NCBI RefSeq assembly: GCF_018991925.1
Contig: NW_024736071.1
Location: 13,679,752-13,743,751, forward strand
DNA: 64,000 bases
Direction of reading: 5' to 3'
Source of the DNA: Homarus americanus
Lineage: Eukaryota; Arthropoda; Malacostraca; Decapoda; Nephropidae
Shown piece after piece: positions 28,118 to 43,393 of this stretch. The notes under the pieces were generated by a model that searched no databases, was not told the DNA's origin, and saw only the letters and a list, made by a program, of their open reading frames with translations. Each line of letters opens with the position of its first letter. The first letter of the stretch is position 1. The position numbers and the translations under genes were made by a program.

Positions 28118-29765
28118 CAGTAGAACGTCGATATGACACGAAATAGGTTCCAAGAGAGGTCACTTTAACCCGAATTCGCACTAAATCGAAGTGTTGTTTC
28201 AATGGAATAATTTAGTTTGATACTTGGGAGAAACACAAAATACTAAAAAGACTGAGAGTCTACCCACATGCACCTCAGCCCATCTCCTAGAATAAACAAA
28301 ACATTATTTTTTTTTAGTATTATGTTAAAACAAACACTCATAAATCAACACAGCTAAAATTAAGGGATGCGAAATGGTCTGTTTACTGGCTGGGAAGATG
28401 GGGGGAGGGACAAAGGTGAGGTGATATGTTTGACAGTTGATGCCAAGGTCTAGTGCTTATTTATTTATCTGTCCTAAAGAGTGACTAAAGACTTTAAGTC
28501 TAAAGCACCAAACCCTGGCTGAGAAGATGACATGTTTGACAGTTGGTGCCAAGGTCTAGTGAAGTATTTAATTGTTGATTTATGTCCTTTAGCTTCAGTT
28601 TATGTTTTTTGCTTATAAAATGTCACAGAAGTGATCGGGGAGAATATACAGTCGACCCTCGTTAAAACGGACTAATAGGGGGGAAGGGTGTCCGTTTTAG
28701 CTGATTGTCCGAATTAACCGATTTAGGGGTTAATATTGCATAATATTGCATTATACAGCTATGTGTATGTTTATTTGAATGCCCCGTCATAGGAGTCCGT
28801 TTTCTCTCACTTCAGGACGCCTTGGTCGTCCGTTTTCTCTTAATCTTAGAGTGCACCAGTGACTTTGTTATTCCTTAGTAGTGACAGAATTTGATATTGC
28901 TACTGGGGTTGCAATTGTTGAGGCAACTTAGGTATGTCTGATTACAGTTGGAATATTCAAGATCCATTGTGAGTGATGTTTAAAGCTTCAACTGTCTTTA
29001 TGGTTGGTAAAACTTGTCAAATCTGTCAGTCTGAGTGGCATGTGTGAGGCCTTGTGTTTGTACAACCGCTAAATATATAAATATATAATGTTATGGTAAT
29101 TATCAGAAACACACATAGGCATGACTAGGTTTATTACAAAGTGATGAAAATTATACGATCAATACTGTACAGTGGGTAGTCCACAAAACATGTAGCCATG
29201 TCTCTTTATTTGAGTGCCCTGTCATAGGAGTCCATTTTCTCTCACTTCAGGACGCCTGAGTCGTCCGTTTTCTCTTAATTTTAGAGTGCACCAGAGACTT
29301 TGTTATTCCTTAGAAGTGACACAGAATTTGAAATTTCAACCCCAATTGCAACTGGGACAATCCCAGAACCAGAAATTTTATACGGACAGTTCAGATTTCG
29401 TCCGATTTATCCGAAATCCGGATTAAAGGGGTCCGAATTAACAAGGGTCGACTGTAATTTACATTGCTGGAATTCTTTTAAGATAGTGATTAATTTGAAT
29501 ATAAACATGCCATAGTTTGCATTAGACAAAAATTTTAGTAATCATTTAGTATATTATTTTGAGTGCATGTACAGTACAGCTTTGCCCTAAAGACAGTGTA
29601 GCGAGCCCAGAGAAACATTAGGCGCAAAACTTTAAATATGATGCGCCAGATTGGCTTGCGCATAATAGGAAAGATTCCCTTTAAATTAAAACATTGTCCT
29701 TAATGGTAGGTGTCGCTTTAAATCAATAATCTTAAATTGAATCGGTTTAAATCAACGTTCTACTG
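28118..29765. mobile_element. Tigger-like MITE, third nest level
   Basis: Starts CAGTAGAACGTCGATATGAC after TA (28116-28117) and ends AATCAACGTTCTACTG before TA (29766-29767). The terminal repeats match over about 14 bp and then continue imperfectly. Own sequence is 28118-28648 plus 29455-29765. Inside, a 28-bp direct repeat (TGACAGTTG.TGCCAAGGTC) occurs at 28431-28455 and 28536-28561. Its left end touches the (TC)n run of the element that hosts it. Confidence 0.82.
28649..29454. mobile_element. Tigger-like MITE, innermost level (806 bp)
   Basis: Starts CAGTCGACCCTCGTTAAAAC after TA (28647-28648) and ends TTAACAAGGGTCGACTG before TA (29455-29456); inverted repeats match over about 20 bp with few changes. 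It contains a direct duplication of about 130 bp (28768-28893 and 29199-29330, with CTCACTTCAGGACGCC and GAGTGCACCAG in each). No transposase is encoded, so it would depend on an enzyme from elsewhere. Confidence 0.88.
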
Positions 29766-30199
29766 TACAGGTAAAATAAATAATTGTCCTCAGGGAATAT
29801 ACATTTCTTTGTATGCAAGTAAAAATGTAACAAACACACACCCCCCTCCCTATCCACAAATATTGTTTGCGGATTTGGCTATTCGCAGCCATTTTGAGAA
29901 CCTAACCCCTGCGAATTTGTATATATCCCCTGTACATATCCCCCACACCCCCCTAGCACATATATACCCCCTGTACATACCCCGACACACCCCTCCCACT
30001 CACTACCGAATATTTTGAATTCACACTTCAGAGTTTGGGGTTCACACCTCAGGGAAAGAAAGCATTGGCAATGTTAAGTGGTAAATGCAGGAGAGGAGCC
30101 ACCTATAGGTAGTTATAAAGGTACCATATATGTGCCACAAATAAAATACTCTGTACTCTAAAATTTTGGTACTGCTTGATAATTTTTGTATATAATTGA

Positions 30200-30289
<90 letters not shown>

Positions 30290-30353
30290 TAAGTTATACT
30301 CCACCTCATAGTTGCTCTATGCTGTAAAGCATTTTAGCCTCTCTTAGTCCCCT

Positions 30354-31169
<816 letters not shown>

Positions 31170-31262
31170 AGTAAATCACTGTAGGTGCGCGTGATCTAGG
31201 TATATGCTGATATGCCTTGAGAATTTGCAGTCCGGAATTCATCGATGAGGAATACAAATATA

Positions 31263-34988
<3,726 letters not shown>

Positions 34989-35175
34989 GAGTATCCCTGG
35001 ATCCTATCTGCCTCAGATGACCAGACAATCCGTATCTGGAATTGGCAGAGTCGTTCATGTGTATCCATCTTGACTGGGCACAACCATTATGTTATGTGTG
35101 CTCGTTTCCATCCTAATCAAGACCTCATTGTGTCAGCTTCCCTGGATTCAACAGTTCGAGTGTGGGATATCTCAG
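34989..35175 (+). CDS. COPA: COPA exon, WD40 repeats 3-4 (about residues 104-166)
   Basis: A 187-bp exon encoding 62 residues plus one base: [60 protein letters not shown] and IS. It carries the complete [13 protein letters not shown] and [12 protein letters not shown] blades, the strongest signatures of alpha-COP. The acceptor is TATCTTCCAG at 34979-34988; the donor is TCAG/GTATTC at 35176, phase 1. The split Gly codon is completed by the exon at 62013. The frame runs on into the intron to 35279, but that extension does not resemble alpha-COP. Confidence 0.95.
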
Positions 35176-37822
35176 GTATTCCTGGCAAACCAGGAGGTAT
35201 GCATTGCTTTGGCTGGTACCCATGGGTTGTGAAATATCCAGTCTTTTTATCTTCTTATGGTCCCAACTCTTGTATCTAACACACATCTGGAAAACTTAAC
35301 ATGGAACATAACAAGTCTCATTATATTATCAGCTTTGAACCTAACTGGTGGCGTGTAGCTTGCCTTGGTATTACTTGGCCTTGTTCATTCGAAGCAGTTA
35401 TATGTTTGAAAAAGCTATCTTTTAGTGAGGTGGTAGTCAGTGCAAAATATAAATGTTTCCTTTGTGATTGTATGATAGTTATCTCAGGAGCATTAATGTT
35501 ACTGCCCTATACTGTATATTAATATTTATACAAGAACAAATATATTGTTTTTGCAATATTTTTGTGAATTAAATTAAAAGGTAACATGCAGTTACAGCCT
35601 TTAATGGCATGGAGGATTAAGCATCATAAGGGCCACTCCTGTTTTCAAAAAGACCTTCATAGAACCTGACTCGTTATACCTATAAGGTATCCACTTAATG
35701 TGGTTGGGGACTTAATTTTCAGTGAGTACTGCACCTTGTAGCTCTTCAGTTATGACATTATGATGTTAAATTTTCTTATAAATCTGGACTAGTGTGGAGA
35801 TTGCATGCAAATTAAAGATAAACATTATCAGAAATATACCCTTTATGTACTCCTTAATGGACTTGTTACAAATAGTCATAGCATTTAGGATTACAGTGGG
35901 TATTAGCAGTGGCATAGAATTGCTTCAAATGTTTGCAAAAGTACTGTTGTTATTATACCTCTTTGATAGACCCTATTCATCTCTGAAATATTTCCTTACT
36001 GTTCAGTCCTATCCTTAATTTTTTTTAAATATTTTCTCCCGATTATGTTAGAAACTAGAGTTCATATACAGTACTTAGTGTATGGCTTGTACTAACACAT
36101 GTGGTAAGGAATAGTTCTTAGGTGGAAATTATGCATTTTACTTGGTGCTTGTTGGTCATTGATGGCTGGTATGTAATCAGGTATTGGCATGCATTCTACT
36201 AGAGTACTGTGTGATATTACTGATGTGCCTGGTATTGTAGACAGGATATTTTGAGATTAAATTTTTGACCAAGGTGATTATCAAATTGTATTCATGGGTA
36301 TTGGAATGGTATGCAGTATTTATGGCTTCCTTTTGGGTAGTAAGCAATATTTTTGACTTGTTAATGACTTGTTGGTCAATCATGAGAGACCTGAGAGTTC
36401 TATACCAGTAAGATGCCTCCTGGCAGAACCTACCATTGCCAGAGTGCTTTGGCATGTATAGTGGCTGGATATTGTACTTGTGCAGACAGAGGTGTTGCAG
36501 CAAAGAGTTACTCATTCATTTGGTGGTTGTCTCTTGACTATTAAGGTTACTGGGGCAAAACCATTCAGAAGCCTTAGGCATTCCAAAATACCTTTGATCA
36601 TAAAAAGAAGTTCATACTTAGACCCTAATGGATAGATTTTGAAGGAACAATGTCTAATAAACATTAGGTCTCCAAAGAAGACTTCATGGAGTAAGCAGAC
36701 AAATACAGTAGAATGTTATGATAACTCTCATTTTTGGTTTGTACATGTTGGTTCCTGCTAACAGTCAATTAAGCACTTTTTTTTAGAGTAAACTGAGTTG
36801 TTTTCATATTGGGCAGTATTCTTTCAATTACTAATCAAAGTGTAAATACCGGTATAAAACACTTAGATTTAAACCTTAGTGGTTTCTGATGGTTGGTCAG
36901 TAAGTGGCACTAGCTCATATTCTGGTACTAATGTTCTTAAGGATTTATTGCACGAGTAGCTCGGCCTGTTAGTGATAAGTGAAAACATGATTTATGTACT
37001 ACACAGGGTCTGTTTTTCTTAAGTGAAGTGGAGTTGGTACAGTACCATTTTAAATTTGTCCAAAATTTTCAAAGGCTTAGATTGCATGGGGGGGGGGGGT
37101 TTCTAATTATAATATTTACTAAACCTAATTTAGCTCTATTCATATTGAGAGTCATATGAGGTTCTTTTGTTTCAGTTAACAAAACTTGGTAAGTCTCCCG
37201 AGCTGCTTCACCTCGGTATCATTTCATGTGCTCAGAGGTCCAGTGAGAGAAAATTAAATTAAAATACAGGTATAAGATTTCAATTTGTACAGTGATACAG
37301 GCAGACCCTGATTTACGAGGACTTGATTTAAAAAAATTTCCATTGTGGAAAAAATTGTCTCACACATTGATGTATAGTACAGTACATGCAAAAATCTCAA
37401 ATTTACAATTCTTCTATTAGTAATAATGAAATAAGCCTCTCTCTCTCCCCCCCTCCCTCCCTCCTAAATGTTGTAATTTGTTCATTAATTCTTACGTAAT
37501 ACCTGTACATTACTTTAATACTGGATATACGTATATTTTTTTCTTAACACAACAAGGTCTCAAAGATCCACCTGGTTTACCCAGTCAATTTACACAAACC
37601 TGTATCACAAATCAGCTCAGTATCCTTGCCCCACTATCACTTGACACCATATTCTCTGCTTATTCACACACTGCTACAGTATTTAAATGACCATCCCCCT
37701 CACCTCAAGCCATCTAACACATCATCATTCCATTTACTTGGTCTTCCCTTTCCTTCCTACTATCCACCTCTATTGTGTATTGCACTCCTTTTACCAATCT
37801 TTCACTTCCCATTCTCTGTGCA
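35176..37822. other. COPA large intron, first part
   Basis: Mostly unique-looking sequence. A 112-residue - strand frame at 36177-36515 (includes GRFCQEASYWYRTLRSLMID) has protein-like composition but I do not recognise it; an old retroelement fragment is possible. At 37301-37345 CAGGCAGACCCTGATTTACG resembles a Tigger-like MITE end, but no matching partner was found. Confidence 0.4.
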
Positions 37823-38394
37823 CAGTGGTCCCTCGGTTAACGAGCGCCTCGTTTAACGAGATTCTTACAAGCCGACCTGAACATGTTTTCGCTTGCATTT
37901 GGCGGTCCACCAGCTGTAGTATTAGTCCGCCAATACAGTAATCGGTTCTAGGGTTTAAATTCCTAACCATTTTAGCAAATATCAAGAAGTTTATACTATT
38001 CAATAATTTTAAAAGTTTAATATTAAATTTTTTAGTCATTTTAACAATTATTGAACATAATTGAAGGTAATGAAACTAGTTTTATGCGCGTCATCCAGCC
38101 TCTCAACACACCATACAGGCGTCAGTCTGTGTCTTTTCAGTGGAGGTAACATCTTGCTTGAGACTCTTCAACTAAATGCTTTTTTTCCGTGTTTCCAAGC
38201 AAATTATTGGTCATTTTGGAATTTATTTTACAAATTGACAATATATAATGCAGTGCAGTGTTGATTTAAAGAAAATAATCTTGAATTACACCAAGAGAAC
38301 TAAAATTTAATGGGTGAAATGGTGCCATGGGGTGACTTCTCTTCCACCCCAATGCCTTCTCTTCTCCCTTCTCCTCCACCCCCATTCTAATTCC

Positions 38395-38434
<40 letters not shown>

Positions 38435-38620
38435 GAGCCTTCTACATACACACCTCAAAGTAAGTGTACTTTTCTACATTTTTTTTTTAATTTAGGCAAT
38501 TTTCAGTGAGCTGGAACCAATTACCCAAAACCCATTAAAACAATGGTTTCGGTTAACGAGTTTTTCGGTTAACGAGCAACCTTCTAGAACGAATTGTGCT
38601 TGTTAACCGAGGGACCACGG
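37823..38620. mobile_element. Tigger-like MITE, family B copy 1 (798 bp)
   Basis: Starts CAGTGGTCCCTCGGTTAACG and ends TGTTAACCGAGGGACCACGG, followed by TA; the left flank is CA rather than TA. The inner part includes CATGTTTTCGCTTGCA, ATCGGTTCTAGGG, TACTATTCAATAATTTT and a (CAT)n run at 38397-38430. The same order of words occurs at 41540-42398, so the two are copies of one family. No transposase is encoded. Confidence 0.87.
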
Positions 38621-39680
38621 TACTTATATCTGAGCAGAACCCAGACCGTAACCTGCATTTTGCTTAACACCCTTTTTCCCCTTATTTCTGTTCCTTCTTC
38701 TTGGAAACATGGATTTTCTTTTATAGCCAAATTGAGTTCAAAACTTGTACCTTCACAAGGGTTAAGCTTAAGTGTTCTGAAGCCTCACTGCTCCTGATAT
38801 AACTGTAGGATTAACGGATTTAAAGCACTTATTAGGTCATATTTTGTCTGCTTGCAATAACAATATTGTCTGTACAGATAAAGTGTTCTGCCACTGTACA
38901 TTTTAAAGCCTCTGGTAAAGGCAACTCTGCCAAGAGGATTTTTATTGGTGTAGATCTCACAGGTCACTTTTTTCTGCTCATTGTTCATAAAGGGGACATC
39001 ACTCTTCATTCCTTCATTTTGTCAATTAGATCAGTTAGTGTCAGTATTGTCTTATTCATGGACCATCTCAGTTTATTGATACTTTAAAATGGCAGCAAAA
39101 ATAGTGTTCGAAAGGCACGCATGGTTCACGCACGTAGAATATCATAAGTGACAACGATTATCACTGTACCTGATGGTGACTGCTTGTTCTTGTATGTTAC
39201 AGACTATTAGTATAAATTGTATATTTTATATGCTCTGCTCCACATTTAAAAGTATTTGGGGTATGCAAAATTTTCATGAAATACTTTGGTTTCCTTGCAT
39301 TTCTTCAAGTTATTTGCAAGATAAATATGCATTGTTAAAAAAAAAAATTCTGCTTTGAATTTGAATATTTCACAGTAATAGTACTGGTACTGTATTTCTA
39401 ACAGCTTACACTGATAGCAATAACATTAAGAAAAAAATGGATGAGAATTAGTGCAATAGATGAGGCAACCAGTTTATACAAGGTCTGAGTACAATTTCGG
39501 GAACAAGGCTGATTGTGTGCACCAAGTTGTGAGCATTTGTCTGCATTGTTCTGGATACACAATATAATAAATGTTTGGATGTTCTACTTTAGTGCATGAG
39601 GGCAACCAGTGTGTTGTTTCACTGAAGAAAAACGGCATTTGTTTGGTGAAATGTTACAGCCTGGCGAGAAAGCTAATGTA

Positions 39681-40480
39681 CAGTAAACCCTTGCTATTTG
39701 CGGGCTTGCAATTTGTGATTTCGACTATTTGCAGTAAGCAGATGGTGGCTTGCTTACAAGCCTCTCCCACAGCGCAACAAGTCATCCCCTCGTGCCCGCA
39801 GCGTCTCTTCTCCCTATGTTTGCGTTCAACCATTGCCTACGACGCAGCATCTCATTTTGTACTCAAAACTTTAGTGTTTCTGTGTGAAATGGCCCCTAAA
39901 AGACTGCCTAGTGTCAGTGCTAGTGGAGTAAAACATTTAGAAACTTCAAAGCCAAGAGGAAACACTACTGTACCAATCATGATATTTTCAAGAAAGAAGT
40001 AGCTGCTCGTCCAGCTAATTCATCTCCCTGCCGCCAGTCCAACACCCACCTCCCTGCCATGTGCCACCCCGCCATGTGCCACCCCACCACCCGCCTCCCT
40101 GCCATGTACCACCCGCTTCCCCGCCACCTGCCTCCCCGCCATGTGCCACCCCACCACCCGCTTCCCCACCATGTACCAGCCCACCACCCGCCTCCCTGCC
40201 ACCCACTTCTCCACCAACTACCACTGCATCACCCTCTTTCAACAGTGATCCTGATGATATCCCTATTCTTCAGTAACCAGATTTTATCCTACTGTACACT
40301 TCATCAAGCTCCAAACTTCACACATGAAGGAGAGTAGCGTTCGTGACATAAGTTTCTCAGATACAGTATAGGTACCTGTATACAGTAGTACACTAAGGTA
40401 GTATAAGTTGTTATCCGCGGGTTTTACCATTTCACACCATTCCTTGGAACCAAACCCCTGCGAATAGCAAGGGTTTACTG
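39681..40480 (+). mobile_element. Tigger-like element remnant with internal minisatellite (800 bp)
   Basis: Starts CAGTAAACCCTTGCTATTTG after TA (39679-39680) and ends GAATAGCAAGGGTTTACTG before TA (40481-40482). At 39888 a frame begins MAPKRLPSVSASGVKHLETS, which looks like the first residues of a Tigger transposase, but it stops at 40002 with no helix-turn-helix or catalytic domain. At 40040-40215 a C-rich tandem repeat (CCACCCCGCCATGTG and CCGCCTCCCTGCCA) lies inside. It is an internal-deletion derivative of a coding element. Confidence 0.82.
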
Positions 40481-41539
40481 TATAAGGTATGAGTACAGGT
40501 ATATTAAAAGTTATAGTAATGCTGTATAATAATCCTTGAACATAAAGACCTTCATACAGGAGTCTTATTCATGAAAAGGAGACAAATATTGTAGATTAGA
40601 TGATTGATCAGTTTGATGAGATTAATGATTTAATTTTTTTTGTGACATTTTGTTTCATAATGTGCAGTTGAGCTAATAATGTGCCTCATAGCCAGGCAGA
40701 AACTAAAACTTTTTAATCACGAGAAGGCTTTTATTGCAGTTTCATGAAATTAAGAATAAATTGGAAAACCCCAATATAGAATAAACATAAATAATTGATA
40801 TACACTCTGAGAACTTTGTATTAGTATAATTTCAAGTTTTGGAAGGATACTAATGGGGATATAAAACGTTACAACTAACAAAGACATGTGAGATGTAAAG
40901 GTGGCTGTGTAGAGTAGAGTGGGATATGAGAGTTTATTATGAGAAAGAGTTATTTATTTATATTTATTTTTTTTTTTTACTGTGTGACTGTATTATCAAT
41001 ATGGGAGAGTAGCCAACCATTTATCATCTGTACTTCATGAAATTCAACAGAACTAGTTCACATGATAAGAGGAAACCTAATGATGTAGGGTCCATTATGG
41101 TTGATAATTTTTGGTGCATGATTTGTTGCACTTTTGCTAGAAAAATGAGGAAATACGATCTGGATAACTCATATGTTGTACGATTAAAAAACCTTTTTTA
41201 AAAATGGACCATACTATATTCTATAGACTCCCATTACTGTATATAAGCTGACATATGTTCTTATGAATAAAATGCTTCCCGAAAAGTCTTAAAATGCCAC
41301 AAAATATGTTAACAAATAATTTGGTGTACAGTGATTATAATTCAATAATAAGCATATTAAGTGGATTACTGTACATGCTGTACAGTACAGTAATAATTTT
41401 TTGCTCCCCCTCCCCTCCCAAGTCATCTATCAGCTAATGCTACATCCCTGCTCTCCTGTGCATTGTCAGCAATATTCATACCTTCAAACATTTGTTCACT
41501 TCTAAATTCTACAGTTTCTCTTAAAAATTTACACCTATA

Positions 41540-42398
41540 CAGTGACCCCTCGTTTAACGAACACCTCGGTTAACGTAATTTCGATTAACGAACTGCCTTC
41601 CATAAGGATCTTCAATTCGGTTAACGAAAAAAAAATCGGTTAACGAAGTTCTTACGAACCGACCTCAACATGTTTTCGCTTGCACTGACCGGGCAACCAG
41701 CTTTCGTATCAGTCCACCAATACATTAATCGGTTCTAGGGCTTAAATTCCTTACTATTTTAGTAAATATCAAGAAGTTTATACTATTCAATAATTTTAAA
41801 AGTTTAATATTCAAATTTTTAGTCATTTTAACAATTATTGAACATAATTGAAGGTAAAGTGACTAGTTTAATGCACGGCATCCAGCCTCTTAACACAGCA
41901 AACAGGAGTTAGTCTCTCTCTGTTTTCACTGGAGGTAACATCTTGCTTGAGACTCTCTTCAACTAAATGCTTTTTTTCTGTTTCCAAGCAAATTATTGGT
42001 CATTTTGAAATATATTTTACATATTGACAATATATAATGCAGTGCAGTGTTGATTTAAAGAAAATAATCTTGAATTACACCAAGAGAGCAAAAATTTTAT
42101 GGGTGAAATGGCGCCATGGGGTGACTTCCCTTCCACCCCAATGCCTTCTCTTCTTCCTTCTCCTCCACCCCCATTCTAAATCCCATCATCATCATCATCA
42201 TCATCATCCAGGAGCCTTCTACATACACACCTCAAAGTAAGTGAACTTTTCTAACATTTTTGTTGAATTTAGGAAATATTCGGTGAGCTGGAACCAATTA
42301 CCCAAAAACCCATTGAAACAATGGTTTCGGTTAACGAACTTTTCGGTTAACGAACGACCTTCTGGAACGGATTGAGTTCGTTAACGGAGGGGTCACTG
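41540..42398. mobile_element. Tigger-like MITE, family B copy 2 (859 bp)
   Basis: Starts CAGTGACCCCTCGTTTAACG after TA (41538-41539) and ends CGTTAACGGAGGGGTCACTG before TA (42399-42400). Inner words match those at 37823-38620, including GACAATATATAATGCAGTGC and CTTCCACCCCAATGCC and a (CAT)n run. The two copies differ at the ends (GGTCCCTCGG against GACCCCTCG), so they are related subfamilies. Confidence 0.9.
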
Positions 42399-43041
42399 TA
42401 TTGTGCAATCGTCCAACGAGGTGGTCACAGTTTTCAGTATGATTAGTTCAAACAGTGGTATCTGGGCTGGATGCTGTTGTACTGTAGTAAGATGTATATT
42501 AATGAACTGCTGAGCCAAATTTCTCACGACCTAACTTTTTTCTGCCATTTAAGACGGGTAGCAAAAGTAAAAGAACTACCGTATGACCCAATCCTGTGCT
42601 TGAAATACGAAGAAAATATATAAAAGACAGCTATTCCTGATTATACAGCAACACAAGCTGATAACACTTCTAGTGTATACTATTCTGCATATGGCATATT
42701 TCCTTGTTTAGAAGTTGCTTTATTTTTAGATTGAACAATATGAAAGACATTCGTTACTCTAAAATTATTATTTGCTGAATAAGGTTTAATAGAAGTTGGC
42801 AATTTAACCTTCTTTTCTTTTTCAATTGGTAATCAATGACCGTTGAACTGGAACCAATTCACCCATTAACGTCCTTGTTACATTCCTGAAAACCACGACT
42901 TTAAGTGAAATGACGTTACGTGAAAACGATTTTACCATAGACACAATGATATAAATGGGGGTTATGTTCCTTGGATATACAGGTTGACAACCCTTTATCC
43001 GAAAACCGAAAAGTTCTGAAAACCGAAAGTTTTTTGTGGAA

Positions 43042-43077
<36 letters not shown>

Positions 43078-43080
<3 letters not shown>

Positions 43081-43393
43081 CAGGGATTAACCCACCCAGG
43101 CATAGATCACTGACCCACATTGGGGCCTGGGGGGCGAAAATGTAATAGCAATACTAATTATAATAATAATAATAATAATAATTATAATAATAATACCTGT
43201 AATTATTCATAGTAAATAAAAATTTTTATTAAAAATACGCCAAAATAAAATAATAAAGATAACAATAATACTGTATTAATAAAATAATAATAATAATTAT
43301 AAAGAAATACGAGAATGAAAAAAAGAAAAAAGTGAGTAACACGACCTAGACCTATGAATTATTATCATTACCTGTATTATTATTACAGTATTA
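43078..43393 (+). repeat. Retroelement 3' module with AAT-rich tail (copy 2)
   Basis: ACAGGGATTAACCCACCCAGG to GGGGCCTGGGGGG at 43080-43133, preceded by a T-run of about 40 and followed by AAT-rich sequence up to the Tigger left end. It is the same module as at 14431-14487. Confidence 0.65.

Larger units (their letters stand above)
27824..29932. mobile_element. Tigger-like MITE, second nest level
   Basis: Starts CAGGGGAGCCCTCAAGTTCG, preceded by TA (27822-27823), and ends CGAATTTGTATATATCCCCTG, followed by TA (29933-29934). Both sides contain TTTGCGGAT and TTCGCAG-type internal words in inverted order. It interrupts the right arm of the foldback element. Its own sequence is 27824-28117 plus 29766-29932, about 460 bp. 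TA duplication and the CAG start fit the Tc1/pogo superfamily. Confidence 0.78.
27207..30088. mobile_element. Foldback element, outermost of a four-level nest
   Basis: The left arm, 27207-27432, runs from CACTAGTGTTGCCAGG through CCCTGAGGTGTGAGACCCC to AGCCAGATGAAAATACTG. The reverse complement appears in two pieces: 27727-27823 (CAGTATTTTCATCTGGCT onward) and 29933-30088 (through GGGGTTCACACCTCAGGGA to TTGGCAATGTTAAGTGG). The right arm is split by the element at 27824-29932. The arms are more than 200 bp with an original loop near 27433-27726. Ends are approximate by about 5 bp. No coding capacity is seen. Confidence 0.8.

Noticed and set aside
35176..35279. Extension of the COPA exon past the donor site
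   Set aside because: The frame stays open, but the peptide no longer resembles alpha-COP and the exon at 62013 continues the protein exactly from the donor phase.
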